DNA of 64,000 bases from contig NZ_RYZR01000004.1 in NCBI RefSeq assembly GCF_003977615.1, positions 1-64,000 on the forward strand. The letters run 5' to 3'. Source of the DNA: Dyella dinghuensis. GTDB taxonomy: Bacteria > Pseudomonadota > Gammaproteobacteria > Xanthomonadales > Rhodanobacteraceae. The translations under genes were made by a program, and so were the position numbers. Below, in pieces: positions 8,877-17,682 of the stretch (the stretch's first letter is position 1; every line of letters starts with the position of its first letter). The notes beneath the pieces are model-generated. The model was not told the DNA's origin. It saw only the letters and a list, made by a program, of their open reading frames with translations, and did not search any database.

Positions 8877-9236
8877 GTGACTCCGCTTGTCGCCACGTTG
8901 TGGTTGGTCAGTGTGTCGCTGGAAACCGGCGGCCAGCTTCTGCTCAAGCGCGCCGCCAGCGATCCGCTGGCCGGAGACGGCGCTGCGCGCTGGCGCTATA
9001 TGGCGAGTCGTCCGTGGATGTGGCTGGGCATTCTCACTTACGTCGTCAAGATCCTCTTCTGGATCGCCTTCCTGTCGTTGGTGGATCTTTCTGAGGGCGT
9101 GCTACTTAGCTCGATCAATATCGTCGTGATCATGGTGGCGGGCTGGTTGTTGTTCCGCGAAAAACTCACACCCCTGCGCGTAGCGGGCATCCTGCTGGTC
9201 AGTACCGGCGTTGCCATCGTGGGGCTGGGCGCATGA
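8877..9236 (+). CDS. small multidrug-type/ArnE-like transporter subunit
   Basis: The 119-residue protein has four hydrophobic helices and a GGQLLLKRA segment in the first helix resembling the GQ-x-x-x-K feature of ArnE and other EamA/SMR proteins. Such four-helix proteins work as dimers; ArnE/ArnF flip lipid-linked sugar across the inner membrane. The GTG at 8877 follows AAAGGA; an upstream open frame from 8826 lies inside the esterase. It ends in an ATGA overlap with the next gene, which encodes a second such subunit, suggesting a heterodimer. Confidence 0.75.
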   Translation: MTPLVATLWLVSVSLETGGQLLLKRAASDPLAGDGAARWRYMASRPWMWLGILTYVVKILFWIAFLSLVDLSEGVLLSSINIVVIMVAGWLLFREKLTPLRVAGILLVSTGVAIVGLGA

Positions 9237-9682
9237 GCGGCAGCGGACGCACCTGGCGGTTTTATCTTTGCGGCTTTTTGTTGCTGCTCGCGTTCGACAC
9301 CATCGTGCAGCTTAGTTTCAAGAACACCGGCGTCCACGCATTCCCGCCCGAGGCAAACTGGGCATGGGTGCAACGCGTGTTCGGCCATCCGTGGATCTAC
9401 ATCGCGCTCGCCGCTTATCTGGGCAATTTCTTCACCTGGATGAGTTTGCTCAAGCACGCACCGATCGGCCCGGCCTTCGCGGCTACCCACCTGGACGTGG
9501 TCACCGTGATGTTTGCGTCGGCGTGGATATTCCATGAAGCACTGACACCGATGCGTCTTTTGGGCGCCGGCGTGATCGTGCTCGGCATCGTCTGCCTGGC
9601 ATTTGCCGAAAGCGGCGCGCATCCGGAAAACGATGCGCCCACCGAAGCCAAGGGCGCGCTGGGCGTGACCGCCGGAAGCTAA
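9233..9682 (+). CDS. ArnF-like/EamA small transporter subunit
   Basis: The 149-residue protein has four hydrophobic segments and the EamA-type C-terminal signature (WIFHEALTPMRLLGAGVIVLGI). The polar C-terminal tail is longer than in ArnF. It starts within the stop of the preceding four-helix gene (ATGA), as expected for paired subunits with fixed stoichiometry. The pair could translocate an acylated or lipid-linked product of the ACP/KAS genes downstream. The substrate is unknown. Confidence 0.75.
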   Translation: MSGSGRTWRFYLCGFLLLLAFDTIVQLSFKNTGVHAFPPEANWAWVQRVFGHPWIYIALAAYLGNFFTWMSLLKHAPIGPAFAATHLDVVTVMFASAWIFHEALTPMRLLGAGVIVLGIVCLAFAESGAHPENDAPTEAKGALGVTAGS

Positions 9683-9884
9683 ACGTTGCGCGTTCGTCGT
9701 CGGATCATCGCATCCGCCGAATTTGCAAACTGGCCAGTAGATATTCACGTTACGCATGCGCCGGCGACAAGGTTCGCGAAAGGCTGCGCGGAGACTATGA
9801 CGGCAAGAACCTACGCAGTTTTGTCTGGACAACACGCGGGCGCTTCGTCACGCTTGTGACAGGGGCCAAACAGGGAAACGATCC

Positions 9885-10136
9885 ATGAGCAACGTTCAGC
9901 AAGAAATTTTCGAAATTATTGCCAAGCAAGCCAAGATCGATATCGCCACGATCAAAGCCGACTCGACGCTCAAGGATCTCGGCGTCGCTTCGCTGGACGC
10001 CATCGAAGTGATTTTCGATATCGAAGAACACTTCAACATCAATCTACCCAACGAAGACACCGATTTCGAAGCGGGCACCGTCGGCCATCTGGTCGATGCT
10101 GTGCAGCGACAAATCACGCTGAAAGGCAATAGCTGA
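9885..10136 (+). CDS. acyl carrier protein (pathway-specific)
   Basis: The 83-residue acidic protein has the ACP signature with phosphopantetheine attachment at Ser36 (LGVASLDAIE), then helix III and a typical C-terminal helix. It is not the housekeeping AcpP, whose motif reads DSLD and whose gene lies beside fabG and fabF. The 202-base gap before it may hold its own promoter. The KAS gene starts five bases after its stop, a pairing similar in form to NodF/NodE. A strong GGGAAACG purine run precedes the ATG. Confidence 0.9.
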   Translation: MSNVQQEIFEIIAKQAKIDIATIKADSTLKDLGVASLDAIEVIFDIEEHFNINLPNEDTDFEAGTVGHLVDAVQRQITLKGNS

Positions 10137-10141
10137 AGTCC

Positions 10142-11347
10142 ATGCGCCGTATCGTGATTACCGGCATGGGTGCGATCTGCGCGCTCGGCCACAATGCCAC
10201 GGATACCTGGCAGGGGATGGTCGAAGGCCGCAGCGGCATCGACACGATTCATCATGTCGACGCCAGTCTGTTGCGCAACAATCCCGTCGCTGCAGAAGTC
10301 ACCGACTTCGACCCCACCCAGTACATCGATGAAGCGCGTCTGCCGTTTCTCGATCCCATGAGCCAGTACGCGCTGGTGGCGGCGAACGAAGCCATTGCAC
10401 AATCCGGACTGGATGTACGCAACGGACGCACGGCGGTTGTCACCGGCGTTGGCGTCGGCGGTGAAGAAACGCGCGAAGGCTTGTACAAGAAGCTCTACGC
10501 CGACAAAGCAGGACGTTTTCATCCGCTTGGCATCGTGCGCATCATGTCGAACGCGCCGGCCAGTCAGATCAGCATGGCGCACGGTATCACTGGCCCCACT
10601 TTTACGGTGGCCAGTGCATGCGCATCCTCCAACCACGCCATTGCCCAGGCGGCGCTGATGATGCGTGCCGGTATCGTCGATGCCGCGGTGGTGGGCGGTA
10701 CGGAAGCCTGCCTTACGCTCGGCCTCCTGCGCGCATGGGAAGCGATGCGCGTTCTGTCGCCCGATACATGCCGTCCTTTCAGCATCAATCGCCGCGGCAT
10801 CGTGCTTGGCGAAGGTTCGGCGATGTTTGTGCTGGAGACGCTGGAGAGCGCACAGGCGCGTGGCGCCACCATTCTTGCCGAGCTTGTTGGCGTCGGCATG
10901 AGTGCGGATGCGGGCGATATCGCGGCGCCATCGGAGATCGGTGCCGCCGCGGCAATCACCGCCGCGCTGCAGGACGCAAATATGCAGCCAGCGGAGGTGG
11001 ATTACATCAACGCGCACGGTACTGGCACGGCCGCGAACGACTGCACCGAAACAGCCGCCATCCATCGCGTATTTGGTGAGCACGCGCGCAAGCTGGCTAT
11101 TTCGTCGACCAAACCGATGCATGGTCATGCGTTGGGTGCGGCGGGTGCGCTGGAACTAATCGCCGTCATTGGCGCCCTGCGTCATGGCATCGTGCCGCCG
11201 ACGTTGAACTACCTTGGCCCCGATCCCGCCTGCGATCTGGATTACGTGCCACTGGATGCGCGCCGCATGCCCGTGAATGCTGCAGTCAGCAATTCATTTG
11301 CGTTTGGTGGATTGAATGCGGTTGTCGCGTTGCGCCGTGTGCCGTAA
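10142..11347 (+). CDS. beta-ketoacyl-ACP synthase, FabF-like
   Basis: The 401-residue condensing enzyme has catalytic Cys160 (VASACASS), His292 (NAHGTGT) and His329 in the KPMHGHALGAAGALE segment, so the Cys-His-His triad is intact. It extends acyl-ACP by decarboxylative condensation with malonyl-ACP. The usual TGH of FabF is HGH here and the segment around Cys160 is more like NodE or polyketide-type KAS. With the adjacent ACP it forms a minimal elongation module. No reductase, dehydratase or malonyltransferase is present locally, so these must be shared with primary fatty acid synthesis. Confidence 0.9.
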   Translation: MRRIVITGMGAICALGHNATDTWQGMVEGRSGIDTIHHVDASLLRNNPVAAEVTDFDPTQYIDEARLPFLDPMSQYALVAANEAIAQSGLDVRNGRTAVVTGVGVGGEETREGLYKKLYADKAGRFHPLGIVRIMSNAPASQISMAHGITGPTFTVASACASSNHAIAQAALMMRAGIVDAAVVGGTEACLTLGLLRAWEAMRVLSPDTCRPFSINRRGIVLGEGSAMFVLETLESAQARGATILAELVGVGMSADAGDIAAPSEIGAAAAITAALQDANMQPAEVDYINAHGTGTAANDCTETAAIHRVFGEHARKLAISSTKPMHGHALGAAGALELIAVIGALRHGIVPPTLNYLGPDPACDLDYVPLDARRMPVNAAVSNSFAFGGLNAVVALRRVP

Positions 11348-11386
11348 GAGTTACCCAGAAAACCGGACACGGCGTTGCTTTTTGCT

Positions 11387-11488
11387 CGTCATTCCGGCGC
11401 AGGCCGGAATCCAGCGGCGATAACGCTTATATGCTTCCTCACGAATCAAGGACGACGACACTGGATTCCGGCCTGCGCCGGAATGACG
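11387..11488. repeat. perfect 28-bp inverted repeat, REP/MITE-like
   Basis: The left arm (11387-11414) and right arm (11461-11488) are exact reverse complements over 28 bases, separated by 46 bases. Each arm contains an imperfect internal palindrome built on ATTCCGGC and GCCGGAAT. The core TCATTCCGGC...GGAATCCAG is a familiar dispersed intergenic motif in many proteobacterial genomes. It lies 3' to both the KAS gene and the convergent Nudix gene, where it could also act as a transcription-ending or mRNA-stabilising stem. Confidence 0.9.
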
Positions 11489-11572
11489 TGAGGGATCTTT
11501 ATCCCGTGGGATTGTGTGTAGCTCGATGGCTTCGCTGGAATCAGTAAACGAAAAAGACCGGAAACTTCGGTC

Positions 11573-12061
11573 TCAAAGCCGCGTAAACGACCACGACTGC
11601 ATGCGCCCATCCTTGTACGGCATCACGCCGTGGAATGGCCGCGGATCCTCGTCAAACACCAGCGGCAAAAAGTGGCGATCGCCCTCCCACATCGGCAGCG
11701 TCATCAGCTGATCGACATCGATCCACTCCAGCGTGCCCTCGGGGTTCTCCGTCAACGGCTCACCACGGAAGGTGTCGACGATGAAGATAAAGCCCAGCCA
11801 GTCTTCGCCCTGCTTGCCGAAACCGGGCCAGTTGAGCGTGCCGCGCAGATGCATGGTTTCGCATTCGATGGCCGCCTCTTCGCGAATTTCACGGCGCATG
11901 CATTCGGCAATGTCTTCGCCTGGCTCCATCTTGCCGCCCAGACCGTTGTATTTGCCCAGATGTTGATCATCCGGCCGCGCATTGCGGTGGATCATCAATA
12001 CTTTGCGCCGATCTGGCGAGAGCACATAACCGAGCGTGGCAACGATAGGCGTATAGGGCAT
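11573..12061 (-). CDS. Nudix hydrolase (MutT-like)
   Basis: The 162-residue protein contains a Nudix box (GGKMEPGEDIAECMRREIREE, about residues 42-62) with the REIREE metal-binding glutamates; the terminal glycine of the consensus is Ala. The preceding segment (IHRNARPDDQHLGKYNGLGGK) resembles MutT-type 8-oxo-dGTP diphosphatases (NUDT1/YtkD class). The likely role is hydrolysis of oxidised or other nucleoside triphosphates; the exact substrate is not determined by sequence. It is convergent with the KAS gene. Confidence 0.87.
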   Translation of the reverse strand: MPYTPIVATLGYVLSPDRRKVLMIHRNARPDDQHLGKYNGLGGKMEPGEDIAECMRREIREEAAIECETMHLRGTLNWPGFGKQGEDWLGFIFIVDTFRGEPLTENPEGTLEWIDVDQLMTLPMWEGDRHFLPLVFDEDPRPFHGVMPYKDGRMQSWSFTRL

Positions 12062-12155
12062 GAGGCGGTGCGCAGGAATGCAAAGCTGAAGTTTAAGCGC
12101 TAAAGCTCAACAAATGGTCTTGCATCCGCCACCTCGACCCGGCCACCATCTATCC

Positions 12156-12968
12156 ATGCGCCCGTTCTCGCCTCTCCAACGGCTGTGTCGCCGCCGGATA
12201 TCCTGCCTGCTCGCGCTGATCGGAGCGTGTTACGCGCTCACGGCCTGCAGCTACCAGGTCGATCCGATGGAAAGCCGCGAACTGAGCTACCAGGGCCAGG
12301 ATTACACCGTGGTGAAGCTGGATCTGCACCGCGAAACGTTGACCCTGCACTGGCACAATCCCGACAACGGCCAACCCTTCGGCGATATTCAAACACTGCG
12401 CGAATGGGGCGCCTCCAACGGCAAGCGATTGATGTTCGCAGCGAATGCGGGCATCTACGACCAGTCGTACTCGCCGCTGGGCCTGTATGTGGAAAACGGC
12501 AAGACGCTGGTACCGCTGAATCTTTTCCGTGGCAAAGCGTCCGCGGGCAATTTTTCGATTCAGCCCAATGGCGTGTTCGCGATCTATCCCGACGGTCATG
12601 CCGCGGTACGTACCAGCCTCGACTTCAAAGCGGACGGAAAGTCCGCCGATCTGGCGACGCAATCCGGACCGATGCTGGTCATCGATGGGCAGATCAACAA
12701 TCAATTCATCGATGATTCCGGCAGTCTGAAATGGCGCAGTGGCGTGTGCGCACACTCGCCGTACCAGGTGATTTTCGTGGTGAGCGAATCGCCGGTGAAT
12801 TTTCATACGTTTGCGCAGCTTTTCCGCGACGAACTCGGTTGCCGCGATGCGCTATATCTGGACGGCAGCATTTCGCAGTTCTACATCGACGGCACCGGCT
12901 ACTCGGGCGCTCCCACCTTCATGGTCAAGCCCTACGCGGGCATCTTCGCGGTGTTCGCCAATCAATGA
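12156..12968 (+). CDS. phosphodiester glycosidase-like lipoprotein (DUF2233 type)
   Basis: The 270-residue protein has an Arg-rich N terminus, a hydrophobic segment and lipobox LTACS, indicating a lipid anchor. The mature part carries FAANAGIYD, the PNGVFAI segment, a QSGPMLVIDG stretch and DALYLDGSISQFY, all characteristic of the NAGPA-like phosphodiester glycosidase family. The family removes sugar from phosphodiester-linked glycans; the bacterial substrate is unknown. ATG 12156 is favoured over ATG 12114 because it leaves a standard lipoprotein signal. Its stop overlaps the next start as ATGA. Confidence 0.8.
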   Translation: MRPFSPLQRLCRRRISCLLALIGACYALTACSYQVDPMESRELSYQGQDYTVVKLDLHRETLTLHWHNPDNGQPFGDIQTLREWGASNGKRLMFAANAGIYDQSYSPLGLYVENGKTLVPLNLFRGKASAGNFSIQPNGVFAIYPDGHAAVRTSLDFKADGKSADLATQSGPMLVIDGQINNQFIDDSGSLKWRSGVCAHSPYQVIFVVSESPVNFHTFAQLFRDELGCRDALYLDGSISQFYIDGTGYSGAPTFMVKPYAGIFAVFANQ

Positions 12969-15373
12969 AACGTCGCTTTCGGTGGTTCCGCGCGCTGATT
13001 ATTCTGATCCTGATCATGGTGATCGGTATCATCGCGACGGCTTGGTGGTTGCTGGCAGGTAGCCGTGCGCAACTGGATGGCGAACGGCGCGTAGCGGATA
13101 TCGGCCATGCCGTCACGATCAATCGCGATGCATTGGGTGTAGTCACGCTGACAGGTCAATCCCGCGACGACGTCGGCTATGCGCTTGGTTACGTACACGC
13201 GCAGGAACGTTTCTTCGAGATGGACCTGATGCGTCGCCTCTCCGCCGGCGAACTATCGGAACTGTTTGGTCCCGCAGCGTTGGATACCGACATCAATCAT
13301 CGTCGTCATCGCCTGCGTGCCGTCGCAGAAGCGGCCTATGCGGCCTTGACACCGGAAAAGAAACACACGCTCGACGTGTATCGCGATGGCGTTAATGCAG
13401 GCCTTGCGAACCTGCGCGAGAAACCGTGGGAGTACATGCTCACCGGCACGCAACCGCAACCGTGGCGATCGGAAGACACCATGCTGGTGATCGCCGCGAT
13501 GTATCTGGATCTCAACGGCGATGGCCGCGAAGAACGCAAACTCAATATTGCGCGTATGCGCGCCGCACTGCCCGATCCGCTGGTGGACTTCCTGATTTCG
13601 CCCGACCCGACGTGGGAAGCGCCGCTGAGCGGCCACGTATCGCAGTCACCTGTCGTACCCGACGCGGCGGCTTATGATCTTCGTCGAGCGGCAGTTAACG
13701 ATGGCGCTGCAAAAGTCGCCGCACTGTCGAACTTCTCGACGGACGAAACGTATCCCGGCAGCAACAACTTTGCTGTCGCCGGCAACCTCACGCATACCGG
13801 CGCGGCATTGCTCGCCAACGATATGCATCTGGCTTTGCGCGTGCCCAACATCTGGTTCCGCGCGCGACTGCGCTATCCCGACCCAACGGCGCCGAACGGC
13901 CAACGCGATGCGGTGGGTGTAACGCTACCGGGCACCCCAGCGCTCGTCGTCGGATCGAACGGACAGATCGCCTGGGGTTTCACGAACAGCTACGGCGACT
14001 GGTCGGACTGGGTTCGCGTGCTGCGCGATCCGCACGATTCCACTCGTTACAAAGTGCCTGAGGGTTGGGCAACGATCGAAAAGCATGAGGAAGTCATCCG
14101 CATCAAAGGCTCCGCCCCGCATACGCTGGAAGTGGAAGAAACGCGATGGGGACCGGTCATGGCGAAGGACACCGACGGTACGTCACTTGCCTTGTCGTGG
14201 ATTGGCGGCCAGCCTCACGCTTACAACTTGAACACGATGCTACTCGAGCACGCCAATCAAGTGTCTGCTGCATTGGACATTGCGCCCACGCTGGGCATGC
14301 CACCGCAAAATCTGGTCGTGGCGGATAGTGCCGGACATATTGGTTGGACCATCGCCGGCAACAGCATTCCGCTGCGCACCGGATTCGACCCGCTTCGCCC
14401 GGCGGACTGGTCACAACCCAATACCGGATGGACCGGCTGGGCCGCGCCCGCGCAATACCCGCGCATCGAGAACCCTGCCGAAGGACGATTGTGGACGGCC
14501 AACAATCGCACGGTGGGCGACACGGACTTCGCATTGCTTGGTAACGGCGGACAGGACCTCGGCGCGCGCGCGCAACAAATTCGCGATGATCTGCAGGCAC
14601 GCGCCGACTTTGCGCCGGCTAATCTATTAGACATACAGCTCGACGACCACGCGGTGTTTCTCACGCGCTGGCAGCAACTGCTGCAACAGACGCTGGCGGA
14701 TGCGCACGAACCCGCGCTCGATGCCTTGCGCCAACTCACGTCGACCTGGGGCAACGAAGCGACAACAGCCAGCGTGGATTACCGGCTGGTCCATGCCTTC
14801 CGCGACGAAGTACACAAGCTTGCACTTGCGCCATTCGCCGCACAGATCAAACAACGCTTCCCCGATTTCGACTGGCCCGGTCCCGGCAATCAGGAAGCGG
14901 CCGTGTGGGCAATGATCCAGACGCAACCGATCAATCTGCTCGACCCCGCCTACAAGGACTGGCATGCGCTACTCGTGCAGGCAGCACGAAATGTAAGCAA
15001 CACGCTTGGGCAGCAACCGGGTGGCCTTGCTGCGCGCACGTGGGGCGAGATCAACCGCGCACAAATCCGGCATCCGCTTTCGCGCGCATTGCCGGGTTTT
15101 GTCGGCCACTTTCTCGACATGCCCGCCGACGCGTTGCCGGGCGACAACAACATGCCGCGTGTCGGCGCACCGAGCTTTGGTGCTTCCGAGCGCATGGACG
15201 TTGCACCGGGCCACGAAGATCAAGGCATCATGGAAATGCCGGGTGGACAGAGCGACAACCCGCTATCGCCCTTCTACGGCGCAGGTCATGAGGATTGGGT
15301 ACAAGGTCATCCAACGCCGCTATTGCCCGGCGAGACCAAATACACGCTGGTGCTGGAGCCCGCTGCTGGCTGA
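12965..15373 (+). CDS. penicillin acylase family N-terminal-nucleophile hydrolase
   Basis: The 802-residue protein has an N-terminal signal anchor (LIILILIMVIGIIATAWW), an alpha-chain region with YALGYVHAQERFFEMDLMRR, and the autoproteolytic site with catalytic Ser266 (PGSNNFAVAG). Further beta-chain landmarks are NDMHL and WGFTNSYGDWSDW. The family cleaves amide bonds of penicillins, cyclic lipopeptides or acyl-homoserine lactones after periplasmic self-cleavage. The substrate is not predictable here. The start at 12965 forms an ATGA overlap with the preceding lipoprotein gene. Confidence 0.93.
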   Translation: MKRRFRWFRALIILILIMVIGIIATAWWLLAGSRAQLDGERRVADIGHAVTINRDALGVVTLTGQSRDDVGYALGYVHAQERFFEMDLMRRLSAGELSELFGPAALDTDINHRRHRLRAVAEAAYAALTPEKKHTLDVYRDGVNAGLANLREKPWEYMLTGTQPQPWRSEDTMLVIAAMYLDLNGDGREERKLNIARMRAALPDPLVDFLISPDPTWEAPLSGHVSQSPVVPDAAAYDLRRAAVNDGAAKVAALSNFSTDETYPGSNNFAVAGNLTHTGAALLANDMHLALRVPNIWFRARLRYPDPTAPNGQRDAVGVTLPGTPALVVGSNGQIAWGFTNSYGDWSDWVRVLRDPHDSTRYKVPEGWATIEKHEEVIRIKGSAPHTLEVEETRWGPVMAKDTDGTSLALSWIGGQPHAYNLNTMLLEHANQVSAALDIAPTLGMPPQNLVVADSAGHIGWTIAGNSIPLRTGFDPLRPADWSQPNTGWTGWAAPAQYPRIENPAEGRLWTANNRTVGDTDFALLGNGGQDLGARAQQIRDDLQARADFAPANLLDIQLDDHAVFLTRWQQLLQQTLADAHEPALDALRQLTSTWGNEATTASVDYRLVHAFRDEVHKLALAPFAAQIKQRFPDFDWPGPGNQEAAVWAMIQTQPINLLDPAYKDWHALLVQAARNVSNTLGQQPGGLAARTWGEINRAQIRHPLSRALPGFVGHFLDMPADALPGDNNMPRVGAPSFGASERMDVAPGHEDQGIMEMPGGQSDNPLSPFYGAGHEDWVQGHPTPLLPGETKYTLVLEPAAG

Positions 15374-15386
15374 CGCTAGCGTGTGA

Positions 15387-16538
15387 TCACTTCAGCAGCA
15401 TGCACTCGCAAATCGCCTGATAGAGATCGGGCAATCGCTCCAGATCTTTCACTGCCACGCATTCGTCCACCTTGTGGATCGTGGCGTTGACCGGGCCAAG
15501 CTCGATCACTTCCGCGCCCATGGGTGCAATGAAGCGTCCGTCCGACGTACCGCCGCCCGTGCTTTGTTCTGGTTCGACACCGCACAAATCACGGCACACG
15601 GAAACCACCACTTCGCGCAGATGGCCGCCGGGCGGCGTCAAAAACGCTTCGCCGGAAAGATTCCATTCCAGCGAGTAATCCACACCGTTATCGGCAAGAA
15701 TGGCTTCGGTGCGCTTGCGCAGAGCGTCGGCGGTGCTTGCGGTGCTGTAGCGGAAATTGATCAGCGCCTTGAGCGATCCCGGAATGACGTTGTTGGCGCC
15801 GGTTCCCGAGTGAATATTCGAAACCTGGAACGACGTCGGCGGGAAGTCCGCGTTGCCGGCATCCCACTTTTCCGTGGTCAGCGCGGTGAGTGCGGGCGCA
15901 AACGCGTGGATCGGATTCAGTGCTTTCTCGGGATAAGCCACATGTCCCTGCACGCCATGCACCGCCAGCGTGCCTGATAAGGATCCGCGCCGACCCACGC
16001 GAATCAAATCGCCAAGTCTTTCCTTGGCGGACGGCTCGCCGACGACACACCAGTTGATGCACTCGCCAATCTGGTGGAAATACTCGACGACACGACGCAC
16101 GCCATCGAGATTGGTGGGTCCTTCTTCGTCACTCGTCAACAGCAAGCCAACGCGACCTGGGTGGCCCGGATGCGCCGTAACGAAACGTTCGAGCGCCACG
16201 ACCATCGCGGCGACGGAGCCTTTCATATCGGCAGCACCGCGACCGTAAAGATGTCCATCGCGAATCGTGGGTTCGAATGGCGGACTGTTCCACGATTCTT
16301 CCGGACCGCTCGGCACAACATCCGTATGACCGAGGAAAGCAAGCAGCGGCCCCTGCCCCGGCGCATTGTTCGCGCCGTGCGTCGCCCAAAGATTGAGCAC
16401 TTCGCCGTAGAGCAAGTGCTCCACGCGAAAGCCCATTCGCGTGAGACGCTCGCCAATCAGTGGCAGGCAGCCCGCATCCTGTGGCGTCACCGAGCGACGG
16501 CGAATGAGGTCCGTGGCGAGATCGAGTACGTCAGACAT
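15387..16538 (-). CDS. dapE: succinyl-diaminopimelate desuccinylase
   Basis: The 383-residue dinuclear zinc peptidase-family enzyme releases succinate from N-succinyl-LL-diaminopimelate in lysine and peptidoglycan precursor synthesis. Visible motifs are [31 protein letters not shown] and the C-terminal [11 protein letters not shown] with the ATIHK histidine. ATG 16538 matches the family N terminus ([12 protein letters not shown]). It follows the ArsC-like gene after five bases; the same pair occurs in E. coli as yffB-dapE. It is convergent with the acylase gene. Confidence 0.96.
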   Translation of the reverse strand: MSDVLDLATDLIRRRSVTPQDAGCLPLIGERLTRMGFRVEHLLYGEVLNLWATHGANNAPGQGPLLAFLGHTDVVPSGPEESWNSPPFEPTIRDGHLYGRGAADMKGSVAAMVVALERFVTAHPGHPGRVGLLLTSDEEGPTNLDGVRRVVEYFHQIGECINWCVVGEPSAKERLGDLIRVGRRGSLSGTLAVHGVQGHVAYPEKALNPIHAFAPALTALTTEKWDAGNADFPPTSFQVSNIHSGTGANNVIPGSLKALINFRYSTASTADALRKRTEAILADNGVDYSLEWNLSGEAFLTPPGGHLREVVVSVCRDLCGVEPEQSTGGGTSDGRFIAPMGAEVIELGPVNATIHKVDECVAVKDLERLPDLYQAICECMLLK

Positions 16539-16543
16539 CGCGT

Positions 16544-16903
16544 TCAACGTCCAAACAGTTTCTTGAAGCCATTGTCGGTAAAGCCCACGCTCACCGATCC
16601 GTCCGCCTGCACCACAACCGGCCGGCGGATCAGCGCAGGATACTCCTTCAACAGCAACGTCCATTCCGGATCGCTGCCCGGGCTCTTGCGCTGCGGCAGC
16701 AGGTTGCGCCATGTCGTGCCCGCTTTGTTGATCAGCTTTTCCCAGCCACCCAATTGTTCCGCCCAATTTTTGAGCGTAGCGGCGGGCACAGGATTCGCAC
16801 GGTAATCGACAAACTCGTGCGCCACATCAAAACGCTTGAGCCAGTTGCGGGCTTTTTTGCAGGTATCGCAATTGGGAAGGCCATACAGCGTAGCGACTGT
16901 CAT
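16544..16903 (-). CDS. ArsC/Spx-family protein (YffB-like)
   Basis: The 119-residue thioredoxin-fold protein starts with [16 protein letters not shown], the ArsC-family site with a CxxC arrangement, and ends with [10 protein letters not shown] and a GF segment typical of YffB. Function of this branch is unclear; it resembles glutathione-dependent arsenate reductase by fold only. It sits directly before dapE, with four bases separating it from the CREST-type gene, in an apparent operon dapD, CREST gene, this gene, dapE. Confidence 0.88.
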   Translation of the reverse strand: MTVATLYGLPNCDTCKKARNWLKRFDVAHEFVDYRANPVPAATLKNWAEQLGGWEKLINKAGTTWRNLLPQRKSPGSDPEWTLLLKEYPALIRRPVVVQADGSVSVGFTDNGFKKLFGR

Positions 16904-16907
16904 CGAT

Positions 16908-17672
16908 CTATTCCGTTTTCAGTTGTTGCCGCTGCAGCATGCGCAGGATGAAGAAGAACGCAAACGCTGCAGCCAGATGCTTGATGGTGTGCCCGCTAAT
17001 AATGCCGCCGGTCCAGCGAAATATCTGCCAGTCGAGCTTTTCGCAGACAAAGGCGACCGCGTAGGAAAGCAACGCGGGAAACAACAGGCGACGCTCGGTC
17101 CACGGCGTCGGCAGCATCGCCAGCGCAAGCAGGATGAGCAAGATGGCGCCGCCTTGCGCAATCAGATACGGCAAAAGGTTGCCGCTGAATTTCCAATACA
17201 CCACGCTGCCAATGCCCAGCAGCGTAAGAACGATCAAAGGCATATCCGAACGCCAGCGCAAGCGTTCTGCATAGGTCGCAGCGAGCAGCGGCATGAACAC
17301 CACCGTCATCGGCAAACGATCCCACACCAGTCGCTCATCGGACGGCGCCCAGTGGTAGTAACCGGAGCCGAACGCCGTGAAGATCAAGCCAACAAACATC
17401 AGCGCATAAGCGTGACGCGGCCCCGATTCCATCGCACGAATCGCAGGTTTCCGCATGGCGAACAGGCCAGCCAACCCAGCCGCCAGAAACATCACGTTCG
17501 ACGCAACATCGCCGTAGTTGGGAATGCCGAGCCATCCGCGCTTGTCCGCAAAGTCGTGATAACCCTGCGGCTGCGCGAACGGCGGGCATACGCACGCGAC
17601 GATCAACAGCACCGCGGCCAACCCGAACAGTGCGTAAGCCCGGCCTCGCACAGGGGTGACGACTGCTGTCAT
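16908..17672 (-). CDS. CREST-superfamily membrane hydrolase, alkaline ceramidase-like
   Basis: The 254-residue protein has about seven hydrophobic segments. It shows the CREST residue set: Ser103 and His107 in FGSGYYHW, Asp118 in VWDRLPM, and His228/His232 in SGHTIKHLAAA near the last helix. In alkaline ceramidases these bind zinc and hydrolyse an amide bond in the membrane. The bacterial substrate is unknown; Gram-negative bacteria with sphingolipids or ornithine lipids would be candidates. ATG 17672 has GAGGA upstream. It is inserted between dapD and the ArsC-like gene. Confidence 0.75.
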   Translation of the reverse strand: MTAVVTPVRGRAYALFGLAAVLLIVACVCPPFAQPQGYHDFADKRGWLGIPNYGDVASNVMFLAAGLAGLFAMRKPAIRAMESGPRHAYALMFVGLIFTAFGSGYYHWAPSDERLVWDRLPMTVVFMPLLAATYAERLRWRSDMPLIVLTLLGIGSVVYWKFSGNLLPYLIAQGGAILLILLALAMLPTPWTERRLLFPALLSYAVAFVCEKLDWQIFRWTGGIISGHTIKHLAAAFAFFFILRMLQRQQLKTE

Positions 17673-17682
17673 ACGTCCTCGC

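Noticed and set aside
12731-12964. Upstream extension of the penicillin acylase gene
   Set aside because: It lies fully inside the preceding lipoprotein gene; the true start at 12965 gives a proper signal anchor and an ATGA overlap.
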